Of a stretch of DNA of 64,000 nt, positions 25,330 through 37,400 are shown one piece after another (position 1 is the first letter of the stretch; every line of letters starts with the position of its first letter). A program made the translations under genes and the position numbers. Below the pieces are notes generated by a model that saw only the letters and a list, made by a program, of their open reading frames with translations, did not search any database and was not told where the DNA came from. The stretch is from assembly GCA_037043015.1 (NCBI GenBank), contig CM073323.1, positions 14,009,758 to 14,073,757 of the forward strand. Reading direction: 5' to 3'. The stretch comes from Bryum argenteum (lineage: Eukaryota; Streptophyta; Bryopsida; Bryales; Bryaceae).

Positions 25330-25642
25330 GAGAAGCCTTTCATGGGGAGGCAAGACCAACAAATCTCCAATCCAATTTACTCATATTTTGAGCCGAATTG
25401 CCTCCATGGGCCACTTGGAGAACACATTAAACAATTTATAGAGTGGGTCAATCTTCTAACTTATTGAGCGGGGGCGGTGTCATAACTTATTCACCACCCA
25501 TTATTATATAATTTTAGAAAATTGGCATTGACTCCCCATGTAGAGCTCCTCATGCCAATTTCAAGAATTTGACCAATCACAAGAGAGGACTTAGCCATGA
25601 ATTGGCCCCATCAATGGCTTGGCCCCTTGCATAAAGCGGCCC
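25330..25642. mobile_element. related PIF/Harbinger-like MITE (313 bp)
   Basis: The left end GAGAAGCCTTTCATGGGGAG and right end GGCCCCTTGCATAAAGCGGCCC match the longer element at 26985-27486, and long interior stretches are shared (for example 'aatttcaagaatttgaccaa' and 'gccatgaattggccccatca'). Target duplications are not clear. It lies end-to-end with the element at 24755. Confidence 0.6.
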
Positions 25643-26771
25643 TCAGAAAGGGCTGATTTCCTTAAACCTCCAAGATATTTCAAGTTCAATGCACCCATTG
25701 TGTAGATTCAAGAGTTTGTTGTTTGCTTTGGTACACCTACCACTCCTACTTCCAAATTCATAATTGATTCAATGATTTACGATTCAAGTTCCTATAAGCC
25801 TTGAGTATATTGTATACTTGGTACTAACAATATTTGCAGTGATTTCCTTTGTTTCAGTTTAAGAAGCTTGCTTATCCAAAATTCTAACTATTATTGGGCC
25901 TAGCGCAAGGAACATATTTGGGAATCCATATGTCAATTCTAGAGATTCTTTAGAATTTTCTTTCCAATTTTCTTCGATTGTGAGGTTTTTCCTTAGAAGT
26001 GTCGAAGGTAATAAATCATCTATCGTTGGGAAAACTAGTTTTTCCCATCTGAGACTAATTGAGGATTCTAAAAGACTCTAGAAGGGGCCTCCTTTCAAAT
26101 TTTAAATTTTGGCAAAGTGCCACCTGTTAGCCGGGTAATCCATGGAGATGCACAAGGTTGACTAACAAGATAAGTAAGAAGGGAGTATAGACAACGAGGT
26201 ATCAGATTGATTGGGTAGTACGTGAAGAGGGTACATACCATCAGGTTGTAGTCAAAGTATGAGGAAGTTAGTGTAACCCTCGGCCAGGGATACGGTCCTC
26301 GATCCAAGTACTGTAGGGAAACTTGATTGCTAGATACATAGTTACTATGGGAGTCCTCGGCCACGGTTTAAGTCTCGGTGGAAGATATTCATAGCCACCC
26401 TAACTAAGTCCGAAGACTACGTTAGTGCTTCCACAAAGTGATGGTTCTTTGGTGTCTCACGGCCAACTGTGTCCTGATGTTATAATACACAATATCTGTT
26501 TACGAAGCTCCTCTGCTCCTCTTATGGCTGTTGTCATAAAACCAAGGGAAACCCCACAAAGCAAAATACGACACGAGCAAATAAGGATGTGTTGTGCAGA
26601 GGACCAAAATACCAAGTGAGGGGGGAGAACGGGGAGAGAGAGGTAAAAACTAATATTTAACTAATTATGGACTTATTTCCAACTTATGGACTTTTGGCAA
26701 CTAATGAAGAATCTTCGTTTTATGACTTTTATCACCGGCCAGCCGATACATCCCCACATCTGCGACTTTCA
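25643..26771. other. unassigned sequence
   Basis: No gene recognised. The minus-strand open frame at 26095-26364 has no domain signature. Confidence 0.25.
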
Positions 26772-26904
26772 AAAGGCCATAACTCACTTAAATTTTGTCC
26801 AAATCAAACATATGAGGTGTTTTTTGACATGTACATTTTTGGTAAATGTCAAAAAACACTTCATATGTTCAATTTGAACAAAATTTGACTGAGCTATGAC
26901 CATT
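26772..26904. repeat. inverted repeat able to form a ~59-bp hairpin
   Basis: The arm at 26772-26830 (aaaggccataactcacttaa..) reappears as a diverged reverse complement at 26846-26904, with a 15-base loop. By eye about 50 of 59 positions pair. It could be the core of a foldback MITE or a source of hairpin RNA. Confidence 0.7.
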
Positions 26905-26984
26905 CAAATATTACTAATGGAGTCTTAAGGTAATATCGGCGGACAACCGACATTATTTCTGGATTATGAATTTGTTCATAATTA

Positions 26985-27486
26985 GGGACGCCTTACATGG
27001 GGAGTCAAGACCAACTAATCTCCAAGCCAATTCACTCACATTTTGAGCTCAATTGGCTCCATGGGCCACTTAGAGAACACATTAAAAAATTAATAAAGTG
27101 GAGGCCAATTCCCCCATGTGTAAAGTCCTTGGGTCGATTTCTAAAAGGAGAAACAAGGCCATGGGGCCAATTCGTATTATTAGCTACATTCCATGCTTTC
27201 GATTTGTTCACATTAAAGTATTTTAGTGAGATAATACTTTCAAATTAAAATCAAGAGACGGCCTCTAGGCCATGAATTGGCCTTCCATTCTTGTATCTCC
27301 CAACTTTTGGAGCGCGGGCCGTGTCATAACTTGTCCCCCACCCATTATAATATAATTTCAGAAAATTGGCCTTGACTCCCCATGTAAAGCCCTTCGGGCC
27401 AATTTCAAGAATTGGACCAATCACAAGAGAGGATTTGACCATGAATTGGCCCCATCAATGACTTGGCCCCTTGTGTAAAGCGGCCC
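26985..27486. mobile_element. PIF/Harbinger-like MITE (502 bp) with TTA duplication
   Basis: Left end GGGACGCCTTACATGGGGAG; right end, reverse complemented, GGGCCGCTTTACACAAGGGGCC. Perfect 3-bp duplication TTA at 26982-26984 and 27487-27489, the canonical PIF/Harbinger target. Interior shared with 25330-25642 but longer. Confidence 0.72.
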
Positions 27487-27489
27487 TTA

Positions 27490-28391
27490 GTTAAATATCA
27501 GTTTAGAGATGTACACGAGATGGAGAAAGAAGCAAGTTTGTGTTTTATTGTATAAATATTGAGTTCAAGGCCATGTGGTAGGAGGAATAAAACCCTTAAA
27601 TCCTCGGAGGCGTGATAACATTTAAACGAAGTTGTGTTGTGCATGTCCTACACTTAAACAAAACTATGTTGTTAGCTACCAACACACTTTGAATTTTGTG
27701 CAATATTGAAAGTGAGCTTTTCAATGCAAGTGTTTTGGGAGGCCTGCTAATACAACTATACAAGTAGTCTAAGTAAGATGTATCATGAACTTCTCTCATA
27801 ATATTACCTCATAGATGAGAGTGTTACATTTCTTAATGGGTCAGCATAGTGTTGATGTGACAAAGACTTTCGTCAACTATTATATATGCCTTGGATTAAG
27901 TGGCACCCCAAATATGCTCATCTTATTTAGAGAATCATAGATTGAAAGATAAGCTTAGTCGTGACAACTTTCTGCTAAGGTAAGCCACTAGGAAAACTAA
28001 CATGACCATTTGACTGATGACAGATTGTATCCTTCAGACCCTGCAACTATGAGACTACCAAGCTTTCGAACCGTACAACAATACGTAGAGTATCTATGTG
28101 AGAGAGAGAAGTATATGCTTGGGTATACAAAGTCGTTGAGGTCTTCTCACGTTGAAATTGGTGGAAGTAGTAAGCAATATAGTCAAAAGCATACTAGAGT
28201 GGAGAGCGAAGGGAGGATTGCATGCGCCAACTTCCATCGGAAGTTTCAGTCAAGAGAGTCAGTGCATTTTGCAACTACACATACAATTTGAATTGAATGT
28301 CAAAATTAGGAGCAAGGCGTATGTTCAAGGACAACATAGAGAGGAGTTGTTGTAGTTAAAGGTTGAAGTATAGGCTTTAGAGATCACTTGT
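27490..28391. other. unassigned A+T-rich sequence
   Basis: Nothing recognised. The open frame at 28010-28291 has no known domain. Confidence 0.25.
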
Positions 28392-29328
28392 TTAACCCCT
28401 AAAGATCCAAGAGGACCAAATCGGGCTTTTGCTATTTTGGGCAGCCTAGATGAATAGGCTAAAAGTAATACTTTTGCCCAAATTTTTTAATGGGTGCTCC
28501 CTATACTGCAAAGTGTATGTGGTAAAATTTGCAAAGCCAGATTCCAATTTTTGAGTCTTCTACGACAATTCTTGGTGTGCGAGCCGAACTGGGGCAGTTT
28601 AAATTTATTATTTTTTTGAGATTTTTTTTTGGAAATATGTTCATGACCAAATTACTACTTGAGTTCCAAAGTGAGCTAACTCAAAAAGTTTGTGAATTTC
28701 ACAAGGGCAGCCCTCAAAAATTACAAAAACAATCTTTACAATTTCTAATAATTTCTGAATTAACTCTTACAAAATTTGTCAAAATTTGAGGTTTTGGAAT
28801 TTTCCAAATTTTTTTTTCTCAAATTTCACAAACTCATAAAGGCACCTACTCCTCATCTGGATTTTTAATTAAACCAAATATATCGAAGGAAATGCATGTT
28901 TTACTATATCAATGTTTTTAGACCTTCTTCTAAGAAATAATTTGCATGAAGGTCATACAAATGGAATGAGTTTCCAAAATTTTGCATGAGCGTACCCAAC
29001 TTGATTATCTACATGGAAAAAAATATGGATATTATGTTTGGGGTAAAAATCTTCAATTTAACCTATGCTCCATGGAAACAATGTCTCACAAGCAATGCCC
29101 AAAAAAGCTTCTGCACCGACTTTGAACGTTAAGATCTCACAAATGGTGAAGATCCAACGGTTGAAATTTCACATGGTAGTACAAATAGTAGGTGGGTTTG
29201 AGATCTTACGGTTGAAAGTACAGAAAAACAATAATTTTTTTGACCATATCTCAATTCGAACAAGGTGGTAGAAAATCACAATTCTTGGTTTTGGAAGGCC
29301 AAAAAACGCTAGGATTTTTAAGGGTTAA
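28392..29328. mobile_element. TTAA-flanked non-autonomous element (937 bp)
   Basis: Left end TTAACCCCTAAAGATCC, right end GGATTTTTAAGGGTTAA. The first ~250 bases are nearly the same as the element at 13275, and the rest resembles the copy at 43346, so it is a longer member of that subfamily. Contains the 'gatctcacaaatggtgaaga' and 'gagatcttacggttgaaagt' motifs. No transposase. Confidence 0.75.
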
Positions 29329-29619
29329 GGATGTAGAAGCATGTGGCATACCATGACATAAGAAGGACTAAATCTAAGAAATGCGAGCTGGCACTACGTA
29401 CATGTCAAAATGACAGTGCGCAGAGAGGCTCACGAATATACGGTCAGCCTGCCTATTTCCGAGCGCCTTCCTAAAACCGAACTCTACAAGCCCATATTAA
29501 ACCGAGCATCCCACCACCCAAAGTGGAGCTCATTAATAACTTGTCTGTTACACAAATGCCAAGTGCTTTCCTCCCTTTGGGTGGTTCTTGTCCACATGTG
29601 GGTTGGTGTGTGATGGACA

Positions 29620-29989
29620 TTAACCCTTAAACGCCCTTGGGCTCTGAAATGGGCAGCCCAAAATTGGATCACAACATCTTTTGGACTTGGGCATCATGAA
29701 TAGTGCACTTTTTGAACTTGGGCATCATGAATGAACCAATCAATGATGAGCTTGCAACCTCCTACAAAGTTATGTACCACCCCAACCTACCTACCACAAT
29801 CCTTTCAAAGTACAAAATCACTCATACAATTTGTGATTTGAATTGTATAATTTCACATTTTGAATGCATCACAAGAAGGTGACCAGTTTGACATCAAAAT
29901 ATAAGTGAAAAGTTGAGTACAGTGAGAGCTACCAAGGAGATTCCGTTGGAATCAAGCCCCTCGCGCTTGCTCGGGCGTTTAAGGGTTAA
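29620..29989. mobile_element. TTAA-flanked element (370 bp subfamily), copy 2
   Basis: Inverted-orientation copy of 30-399. Ends TTAACCCTTAAACGCCC and GGGCGTTTAAGGGTTAA. Flanks differ from copy 1 outside TTAA, as expected for independent insertions into TTAA sites. Confidence 0.8.
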
Positions 29990-31554
29990 GGAATGAAACG
30001 CACGGTTTAATGCCCACCTATGCCCCATTATAGGAGTCTACTTGTCTCCCACTTTGGAAATTTATAATAAATGGAGAATTATTAAGAAAATTATGATTCA
30101 ACTTGGACTAATTTTCTACTGTATTTGCTAATCTGAGGGGAAAAGTTCATGTTCTAATTTTATGAAGAACTACAAGAACCCCTTAAAAGCTCGGGAATAG
30201 GCAGGTTGACCTTACATTAAGTAATTGGTTTGTGATAAAACTTGGGATCCATCTGGAGGTATGCACGAGAGAGTGCTTTTCATGATACTCTCGACAAAAT
30301 TTCAAGAGCTGTCATGTACGACATAAGAATTGTTTAACAACATTTGCTAAAGCACACTTCGGAAGTCGAATAAGATCTCATATTGAATTTAATTCAAAGA
30401 TATAAAGATATAAAGATATAAAGATATAAAGACACAACTAATAAATGCATATTTTATTATTAAAAATTATTGTTACAATAACAAGTGTTTTCTTAAAGGT
30501 CACTATATATGTAAGAAATATGAATCTTGAAAGGTTAAAACTCTTCATTCGATTCTAAAACTACTCTATTCACAGATTCGTAGATTCCTATCTAGTCCCA
30601 AAACCATTTGGCCTTTCTTGGCTTTATCTAAGTGTTTTTGGGATTAAATATTGAGTCAAAACAAGATACCTTTTTATACAACAACAAGTTGAAATCAACG
30701 TCTACTGTGAATAGAGTAGTTTTAAAATCGACGTAGGTATCATATTTAGTCTCAAAAACACTTAGACAACGCCAAGAAAGACAAAACAGACAAATGAACC
30801 CAAATCTATTTTCTATATATATACAAATTTGGTAGTCAATTGAGTTCCAAAATCCACCCACTATGAGTTTGGGAGGCTCAAATTGCCCCCAATTGACTAG
30901 TAAGGGCCTAGAGCTCTACACATGAGACAAAATGAGCCTAAAATACACTCAAAACCTCCAAAATCTACTAAAGACAACTACCACAACACAAATCCCAAAA
31001 TGCCAACACTAAAATGTTGTTGATGAATTTTTATGCAAACAAATTCAGCTCTCACAACACCCTAGGAACAACCTAGCAACGCAAACAAATTTGAGGGGTG
31101 TAGGGTTTTTCTAGGAAAAAAATGTATTTGACTCTCCTCTCTTTTATCCGGGTTACCAGATCTTGTTTTTAACCCAGTTTTGATCTGCTATCTATGACTG
31201 ATGTTGGTTTAGTTAAACCTATGTATAAACCTTAGAGGAATTCTCCCTTGGTTTATAAAGTGTTGGATTAAGACACCTCAATCTCCCTTTTATTTATGTA
31301 ATTGAAAATTTCACTCACTTTTTGTTCTCCTTCTTCTTTCATCCAATTGATTCTTCCTTCACAATGACCCTCTTATTTCGAGCCGTCACAACCCTACAGT
31401 AGGTCACTGCGGGGTAACCCGGTTGACCTACTTTCCATACTACAACAACTCTCTATTTAGGAAGACCGTACAAGGGTTTCTTCGTTTGGTTTTGTAATAT
31501 CTATCTAATTAATCCGGAGTTCACCACTCTACCTTTGATCTTTTTGTCCTCTTC
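29990..31554. other. unassigned repeat-rich sequence
   Basis: Contains an 8-bp tandem repeat (AAAGATAT units, 30396-30432) and a reversed pair, cgattctaaaactactctat.. (about 30550) against its reverse complement at about 30706. The part from 31100 to 31550 has the look of a terminal repeat of an old retrotransposon, but I found no partner or coding region. Confidence 0.3.
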
Positions 31555-31743
31555 TAACACTACAAGGAAATAGGGCCCGATATGACCAATAGTTGACAAG
31601 AAAATGTCCAAAATGACGAAGTCGCAGGCTCGCAGCCCAACTTCTGTCACTTTGGAAATTATAAATGTTTTTGTCAACTCCTTGTCAACTTCTTGTCAAC
31701 TTTTTTATTTTTGACCAGCGTGGAATTGCTAAAATGGGGGCAC

Positions 31744-32325
31744 TTAACCCCTAACCATCCTTGAAGCCCGAAATGGGTTTTTGCAATTTCGGGCAACCTA
31801 GATAAAGGTGTTGAAGGTAATATTTTCTGTCTAATATTTTTACTTGGCGCTCCTTATACTGCAAAGTGGGTGTGGTAAAATTTGCAAAGTGGAATTTCAA
31901 TTTTTGAATATTCTAGGGCAATTCTCGATGTGCGAGCCAAGATCGGGCAATTTAAATTTAGGATCTCAAAAAAGAATTGGAATTATGTTCATAACCAAAG
32001 TACTACTTAAGTTCCTAAGGGATCTTGGTCAAAAAGTTTACCAATTTTACAAGGGCAGCCTCCAAAGTTTCCAAACCAATCTTGACAATGCCCAAAAAAG
32101 CTTGGGAGACAAACTTTGGATGTTATGATCTCACAAATGGTAAACATCCAACGGTTCATTTTTTTGAACAGTAACTAAAAATAGTCTTAAGTACAAGATC
32201 TTACGGTTGGAAATTTCAAAAAAAGAAATAACTTTGGTTTACAACCTTGGGAATGCATAGAGGTAGAAAATCGTAGTTTCAAGGTTTTGAGCTCCCAAAA
32301 ACACACACGGACGGTTTGGGGTTAA
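31744..32325. mobile_element. TTAA-flanked element nested in the CACTA element
   Basis: Left end TTAACCCCTAACCATCC, right end GGACGGTTTGGGGTTAA; 582 bases, almost the same length and interior as the element at 13275. Its position inside the CACTA boundaries makes it either a later insertion or cargo carried when the CACTA element moved. Confidence 0.75.
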
Positions 32326-32454
32326 CAAAACTTGAAAAATACCCAACATTTACATGTCATCCTATAATTCACAGCCCAAGAACCATAATTTTCTCACTTT
32401 CTACTTCTAGAAGCCGCATGGGGGCGTGAAGGTCATTTAGGGATTTTAAAAAAA

Positions 32455-32806
32455 TCAGCAGACTTTAGCAAGAATTTTGTCATAGTAGAATAGTTTTTTT
32501 CAAAAATTGTTAGGATAAAAAAAGCTAGTAAACCAAGTAAAGTTTCATCTCCAAAAATTCGTTTGTCATTTAAAGCCTCCAATCAAAAGTTATAGACAAA
32601 ATTCAAAGAGGGGTAGCAAGGAATTTTCTTTTTTGATATTTTCAAACACCCTCTTTGAATTTTGTCTATAACTTTTGAATGGAGGCTTTAAATGACAAAA
32701 GGATTTTTGGAGATGAAACGTAACTTGATTTACCAGCTTTTCTTAGTCTAAAGGTTTTTGAAAAAAGTTGTTTTACTATGTCAAAATGGCCGCCAAAGTC
32801 TGCTGA
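32455..32806. repeat. long inverted repeat (~159-bp arms, 35-bp loop) inside the CACTA element
   Basis: Left arm 32455-32613 and right arm 32649-32806 are reverse complements with high identity; the inner ~60 bases (cattcaaaagttatagacaa..) are nearly perfect and the outer part is more diverged. A transcript through it would fold into a long hairpin, a suitable substrate for Dicer-like enzymes. Confidence 0.85.
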
Positions 32807-32864
32807 GTTTGAAAACAACAAGTCTATATAGTTGAAAAAAATTCCTTATTAGTTACCGAGTTGA

Positions 32865-33010
32865 ATGGAGGGTGGGTTGGTAAGGTAGTAGTATGGAAGT
32901 ACGAGGTCCCGAATTCGATTCTGGCGAGATTCGGGACTTCTGAAGTAATCGGCCTGGAATTGCTGGAGAGCTTTTTGAAAGTAACTTTTCCCGAAAAATT
33001 CGGGCAGCAA

Positions 33011-33041
<31 letters not shown>

Positions 33042-33053
33042 TCTTTTTTCCCT
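32865..33053 (+). mobile_element. SINE-like segment with T-rich tail
   Basis: TGGGTTGGTAAGGTAGTAG followed by GAGGTCCCGAATTCGATTC resembles the A and B boxes of a tRNA-derived promoter. The segment ends in a T-run of about 30 bases. I found no clear target duplication, so this is tentative. Confidence 0.4.
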
Positions 33054-33216
33054 AAACCATAAGAACTTGCTGACGTGTAGTCTTGTCCGATTTGACAGCC
33101 GAATCAACATGTTTTTGTTAATAAGTGACCGAATTAGGGTCTCCTAATTGACGGGACAGTTGACTGAATTACGTCAATGTTTTGTCAATCAGGTCACATA
33201 TATCCTTGTAGTGTAA

Positions 33217-34474
33217 AGTTCTAATACACCAACGACTAGGAGACAGCAATTTAGAGTTGAAAACCAGAATTTCTTATGATTTTTACATATTACAAAAAGT
33301 ATCATACGGTCATACACACCTACGTACCTACATATTACATAGAGTGACATACATAAATACCCCTAATAACAGGTAAACACTATTACTACACATGTTTTTG
33401 GCAAAAAGATAAATACAATAATACGTCCATACACACGTAGAGACCTATGTACTACATACACTGATATACATACATACCCCTAATACCATGGTAATTAGAA
33501 TTTTCCATCAAATTTGATCCAGTAGACCTCCTACTTTGACCAGGAAATAAACGGTTTTTAAATTTAATCAACATATGAGATATGAAATCATCACAGAATC
33601 AGGAGTTACGTAGTGAATGGAGAACGTACCTTTTAGGCAATCAACTGATGAGACTTCCGAGACTGGCGAATGATGGTTGCGCATTCAATGAATTTATCAT
33701 GACTCCGTTGCTGACGCAGCCCGTCTTCCTCGCAGTCTTCCTCACTTTTCTTCCTCTGGAGTTTTGTCGCTCTTGTTTTGCTGCTTGTTGTTTGATTTTT
33801 TGGTGTGTCCTCATTTGCTCGTCCTTGAATTAGCGCTCGGTCTTGCGGAGTTTGCAGTTGTGGCGCGTCGGTGGGTCTTTAGTTGTGTGATGCAGGAGTT
33901 TGTCGTAGGCTGTGAGAAACACGACTTCTTCAGCGCAAGTTGAGTCGTCGAAGTTGCAGAGGGTATCGGAAGTAGGTCAGTTCAGAGGGTTGCTGTTACT
34001 AATCGATGGTGCTACTTTGAGTATTCTCTGTGATGCTTTCGTTTACATCAGTTGCTAGCGAGTTCGGGAGTACAGACGGGAGGGAATACCTGTACAGGAG
34101 AGTTGAGTTTCGTCTTGTTTTTGAGTTTCTTCCGAGGTGGGAGCTGCTGGTGAGGGTGGTGACGTCGGAGTTGCTTGGAAGGGTGCATAGCAGAGTGTGA
34201 ATGAAGGTTTCTTGCGCTGGGGAGGTTTTTTGTCACGTCCACTGTTCCGTCTATTCCTCATTGGGTCATGTTTGTTTTCCTTTTAGTCTTCTCTCTTCTT
34301 CAAACTAGTTTCTGCTGCAGTGTTAGGTGGTAAGACTTCAGCGTAGTCGGCGTTTTAACCACCTAGGAAGTTGCTGTAGAAGCTTGGTTGAGCAAAGTAG
34401 AAATGTCCGAGAGCGGCAGAGGAAGTGGGGATGTTCCTGCAAGAGTGTGCATGAGTGTGTATGGCACATGACTG
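33217..34474. other. unassigned sequence upstream of the broken transposase-like gene
   Basis: 33290-33500 contains two diverged direct copies, about 120 bases apart, of a catacacac..acctacgta..atacccctaata sequence. G+C content rises after 33600, which may mark lost 5' exons of the downstream pseudogene, but I could not assemble a frame. Confidence 0.3.
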
Positions 34475-37400
34475 AATAGCAAGGACGATGGAGTGTGCAA
34501 TCTCAGAGTTAAAGAAGTAGATACGGTGTACAAGAAGACTGCTGTCCAGATGAGTGCGAAGCAGCCGTTTGCGACCAGGAGCCTCAAACCAACAATTGCA
34601 GGTATAGAAGCAGGGACGTCTGCAGGCTCAAAACAGAAGAAGAGGAAGAAGCAAGGAGGAGGACAACACCAAGTGTGGACGAAGAAGATAACGTCGACGC
34701 AGAACGATGAAGGGGAGGAGCATGAGACAATCTCGATGTACCTGCGGAGTGCGGACACCGTAATCGATGTCTCCATCAAGTCTCCTGCGAAGAAGAAGAA
34801 ATTATCGAGGCGCTAGTGCAGGGTGAGTGACTCTGCGACCTGTAATGGCACTCTTGAGGCAGGAACCACGCAATGCATGGCCTCCTCCGAAAAGCTCGAG
34901 GAGTTGAACTAGTCTGGACACTCCAAGCCGGATGTTCAGGAACGTAGTCCAACAGTGGAAGAGCACGCGGATAATTTGGCGTAGACGCAGTTACTGGATA
35001 CCAGCATCGAGAAGCCCGGGACAGAAGTAGCCCGACGCAGCTTGCACAAGATATAGGAAGCCGAGGAGCAGCCGCTTGTTCCAACACCTGCGACATGTTC
35101 AGCAGCTGCGGAAGGTAAGAAATTCTGAACCTTCATTTTCTCATGTAAAAATCCTAGACGTGTTTTGCAATTCATTGAATTGTCGCGTTGGCTCCAATTG
35201 CAGGGTTTAGTTTCCTAGGTGTTGACGCACAAACTGCCAACGATAATGTGGTGCCATTTCAACCGACATCAGAAGGCTCTCATGCACCTCCGGTTCAAGA
35301 CATAGCAGGCATTCATGCAGAAGAGGTGGCCGACGTTCGAACAAATCAAGAGCCTGTGAAATCCACAATGCCTGCAGAGGTCCATACACTTACACATCCG
35401 GAATTTGAGGGCCCAGCGGTGGCGAGGGACACATTGTCAGCAAATGAGCCCTCGCTCAACATTTACGCGGAGGACACTCAGGAAGAGGCGATCAAAGCGA
35501 TCAAACCTGCACCAATCCCTGAACAAGTCCAGGGCAGAGAACAGGGAGTTATAAGTACCCGCGAAGCGCAACTAAAAACTTTCCTGGCCTCGGACATTCG
35601 AACTGAAGCTGCGTTGGTTTCCACATATGAATTGACTAATGTGGATACTAATGACGCAGGAGGCTCGCAGTTGGTTTCTCTACCTGTAGAAGAAGAGACG
35701 GACAACGCCATGAGGGTTGAATTCCCTCCCTCGGAGGTAGTACCCGACCCTGTTGAAGTTGAAGCGCCTCGTGCAGCGGGAGTTCAATTCCCTCAAATGG
35801 ATGCGGAGATGGGGAGCCCTATGGTCCAGACGAAGCCTAAGCCATGTCAGCTCAGTGTAGCGGACTGTTTGGCGGAGTACAGGACGAGATCCAGAAGCCC
35901 ATCACCAATTCCGCAGTCTGCACTTCAGGGGGCTCCCAGCTCTCGCCCACCAAGGCACAATCAGAGTCGAGGGAATACGTCTCTTCCCGTGAAGAAGTTG
36001 GTTCCCACGGTGTCACCTTCAAAATCAACAGCAAAGGGAGAAAAGGCAAGGGAGCAGAAACTCTACCTCGACTCCATTCTCAGCAAACTCTCGCCTCTTG
36101 AACAAGCGAGATACCTGCGGGCCAAGGCAGAGGTATGGACACTTTTTTCCACTACTTCCTTTTTGGACTAGCAGTCATGCAAGGTCAGAAGTGTACTTTT
36201 AGAATTTTCCTTTCTTTCTAATAGTTTGTTTCTCACATAATACCCGGTACACTGCAGATGTTGGAGGAAAAACTGGGAGGAGCCGGAGCCGACGAAGGGC
36301 AGACTAGGAGTCCGCAAAAGAGTTGAAAATCGAGGTCTAAAATGCAGACAGCTGCAACACCGCCGGAGCCTACAGAGCAATCAAAGAAGGAGTTGAGGCG
36401 GCAGAGGAAGGCGACCGAGAAACAAGCCAAAATGGAGAGCATAGAGCAAGCTATGCAAGATTTGGAGAAGAAGAAGGCATTACTTGAGGCAGGAGGTACG
36501 AAGAAATCGAAATCCCAAGTCCCCTCCCCTCGAGAGAGCAGCAAAGGCCAGCCATCCAAGCGCACTGGTCACACAAGGGACACATCGAAGGAGGGCCTGC
36601 AGGTAAGCCCAATGACAGTGGGGAGGAAAAATCAATCCCATTCAATAGATTCCTCACCTCTTAGTTTGCCTAGCCAGAGCAACGTAATCAATGATTTCCA
36701 TTCCATAGGCGTATGGGATACTGTGAAGGATGTTCCTCCATGCGAGGTTAATGCGGAGGGCCAGCCGATTGGGAGATTCTAGAAGCATATGCAGAGTTAC
36801 ACGCATGATCGAGCTCCATGGATTTTCCCCTGGGACGTCTCTTGGCCATCGCAAGACAAGGCATTGAAGAGAACGTTTGTGAATAGGGTCATGTCCTTGT
36901 ATCCGGGTAATTATGACATTGACTATGTGTTAGAAGATGTAGCAACAAATACTAGGCAAAAAAGGCAAAGAACAAGAAATCATATGAAGAAACATAACTC
37001 AAAGAAGTTTACTCCCATCGCTCATGGTCTTACCGTCAAGGCCTGGAATAATATTTGGGCCTCCATTTCTAACCAGTCATACCAGGAAAAATCTAACAAA
37101 TGCAAAAAAGCGGCCAATGCAAGGACAGAAAGAATGGGATACACTCACCAACTCGGTTCGCTGGGAGTTGCAGGTTTGATCAAGAAATTCGTAAGTACTC
37201 TCATCCTTTTGCAGTTACAATATGCTTATGGTTTGATGTGTAGTATGTGTACTTCGAGTTCCAATATCTATTGTTTGCAGGATGGTGATAGGTGGGTATT
37301 CCAGAAGTAGGTGGTCATGTGTCGAATGGAAAGTGCCGCTATTTATATATGCAAAGATTTGGCCAGACATGTGACATTCTTTTATGGAGCTAAATGGTAC

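Larger units (their letters stand above)
31558..33213. mobile_element. complete non-autonomous CACTA (En/Spm-type) element
   Basis: Left end CACTACAAGGA (31558-31568) and right end TCCTTGTAGTG (33203-33213) are perfect inverted repeats, flanked by a perfect 3-bp target duplication TAA (31555-31557, 33214-33216). Subterminal TTGACAAG/CTTGTCAA motifs recur near both ends, as expected for transposase-binding sites. It has no transposase frame, so mobilisation would need an enzyme in trans. The 1656 bases contain a nested TTAA element (31744-32325), a long inverted repeat (32455-32806) and a SINE-like stretch (32865-33053). Confidence 0.9.

Noticed and set aside
31100-31554. possible LTR next to the CACTA element
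   Set aside because: Composition is suggestive, but no second LTR, primer-binding site or gag/pol frame could be found.
32853-33110. Lys-run open frame on the minus strand
   Set aside because: Produced by the T-run at 33017-33047 at the end of a SINE-like segment.
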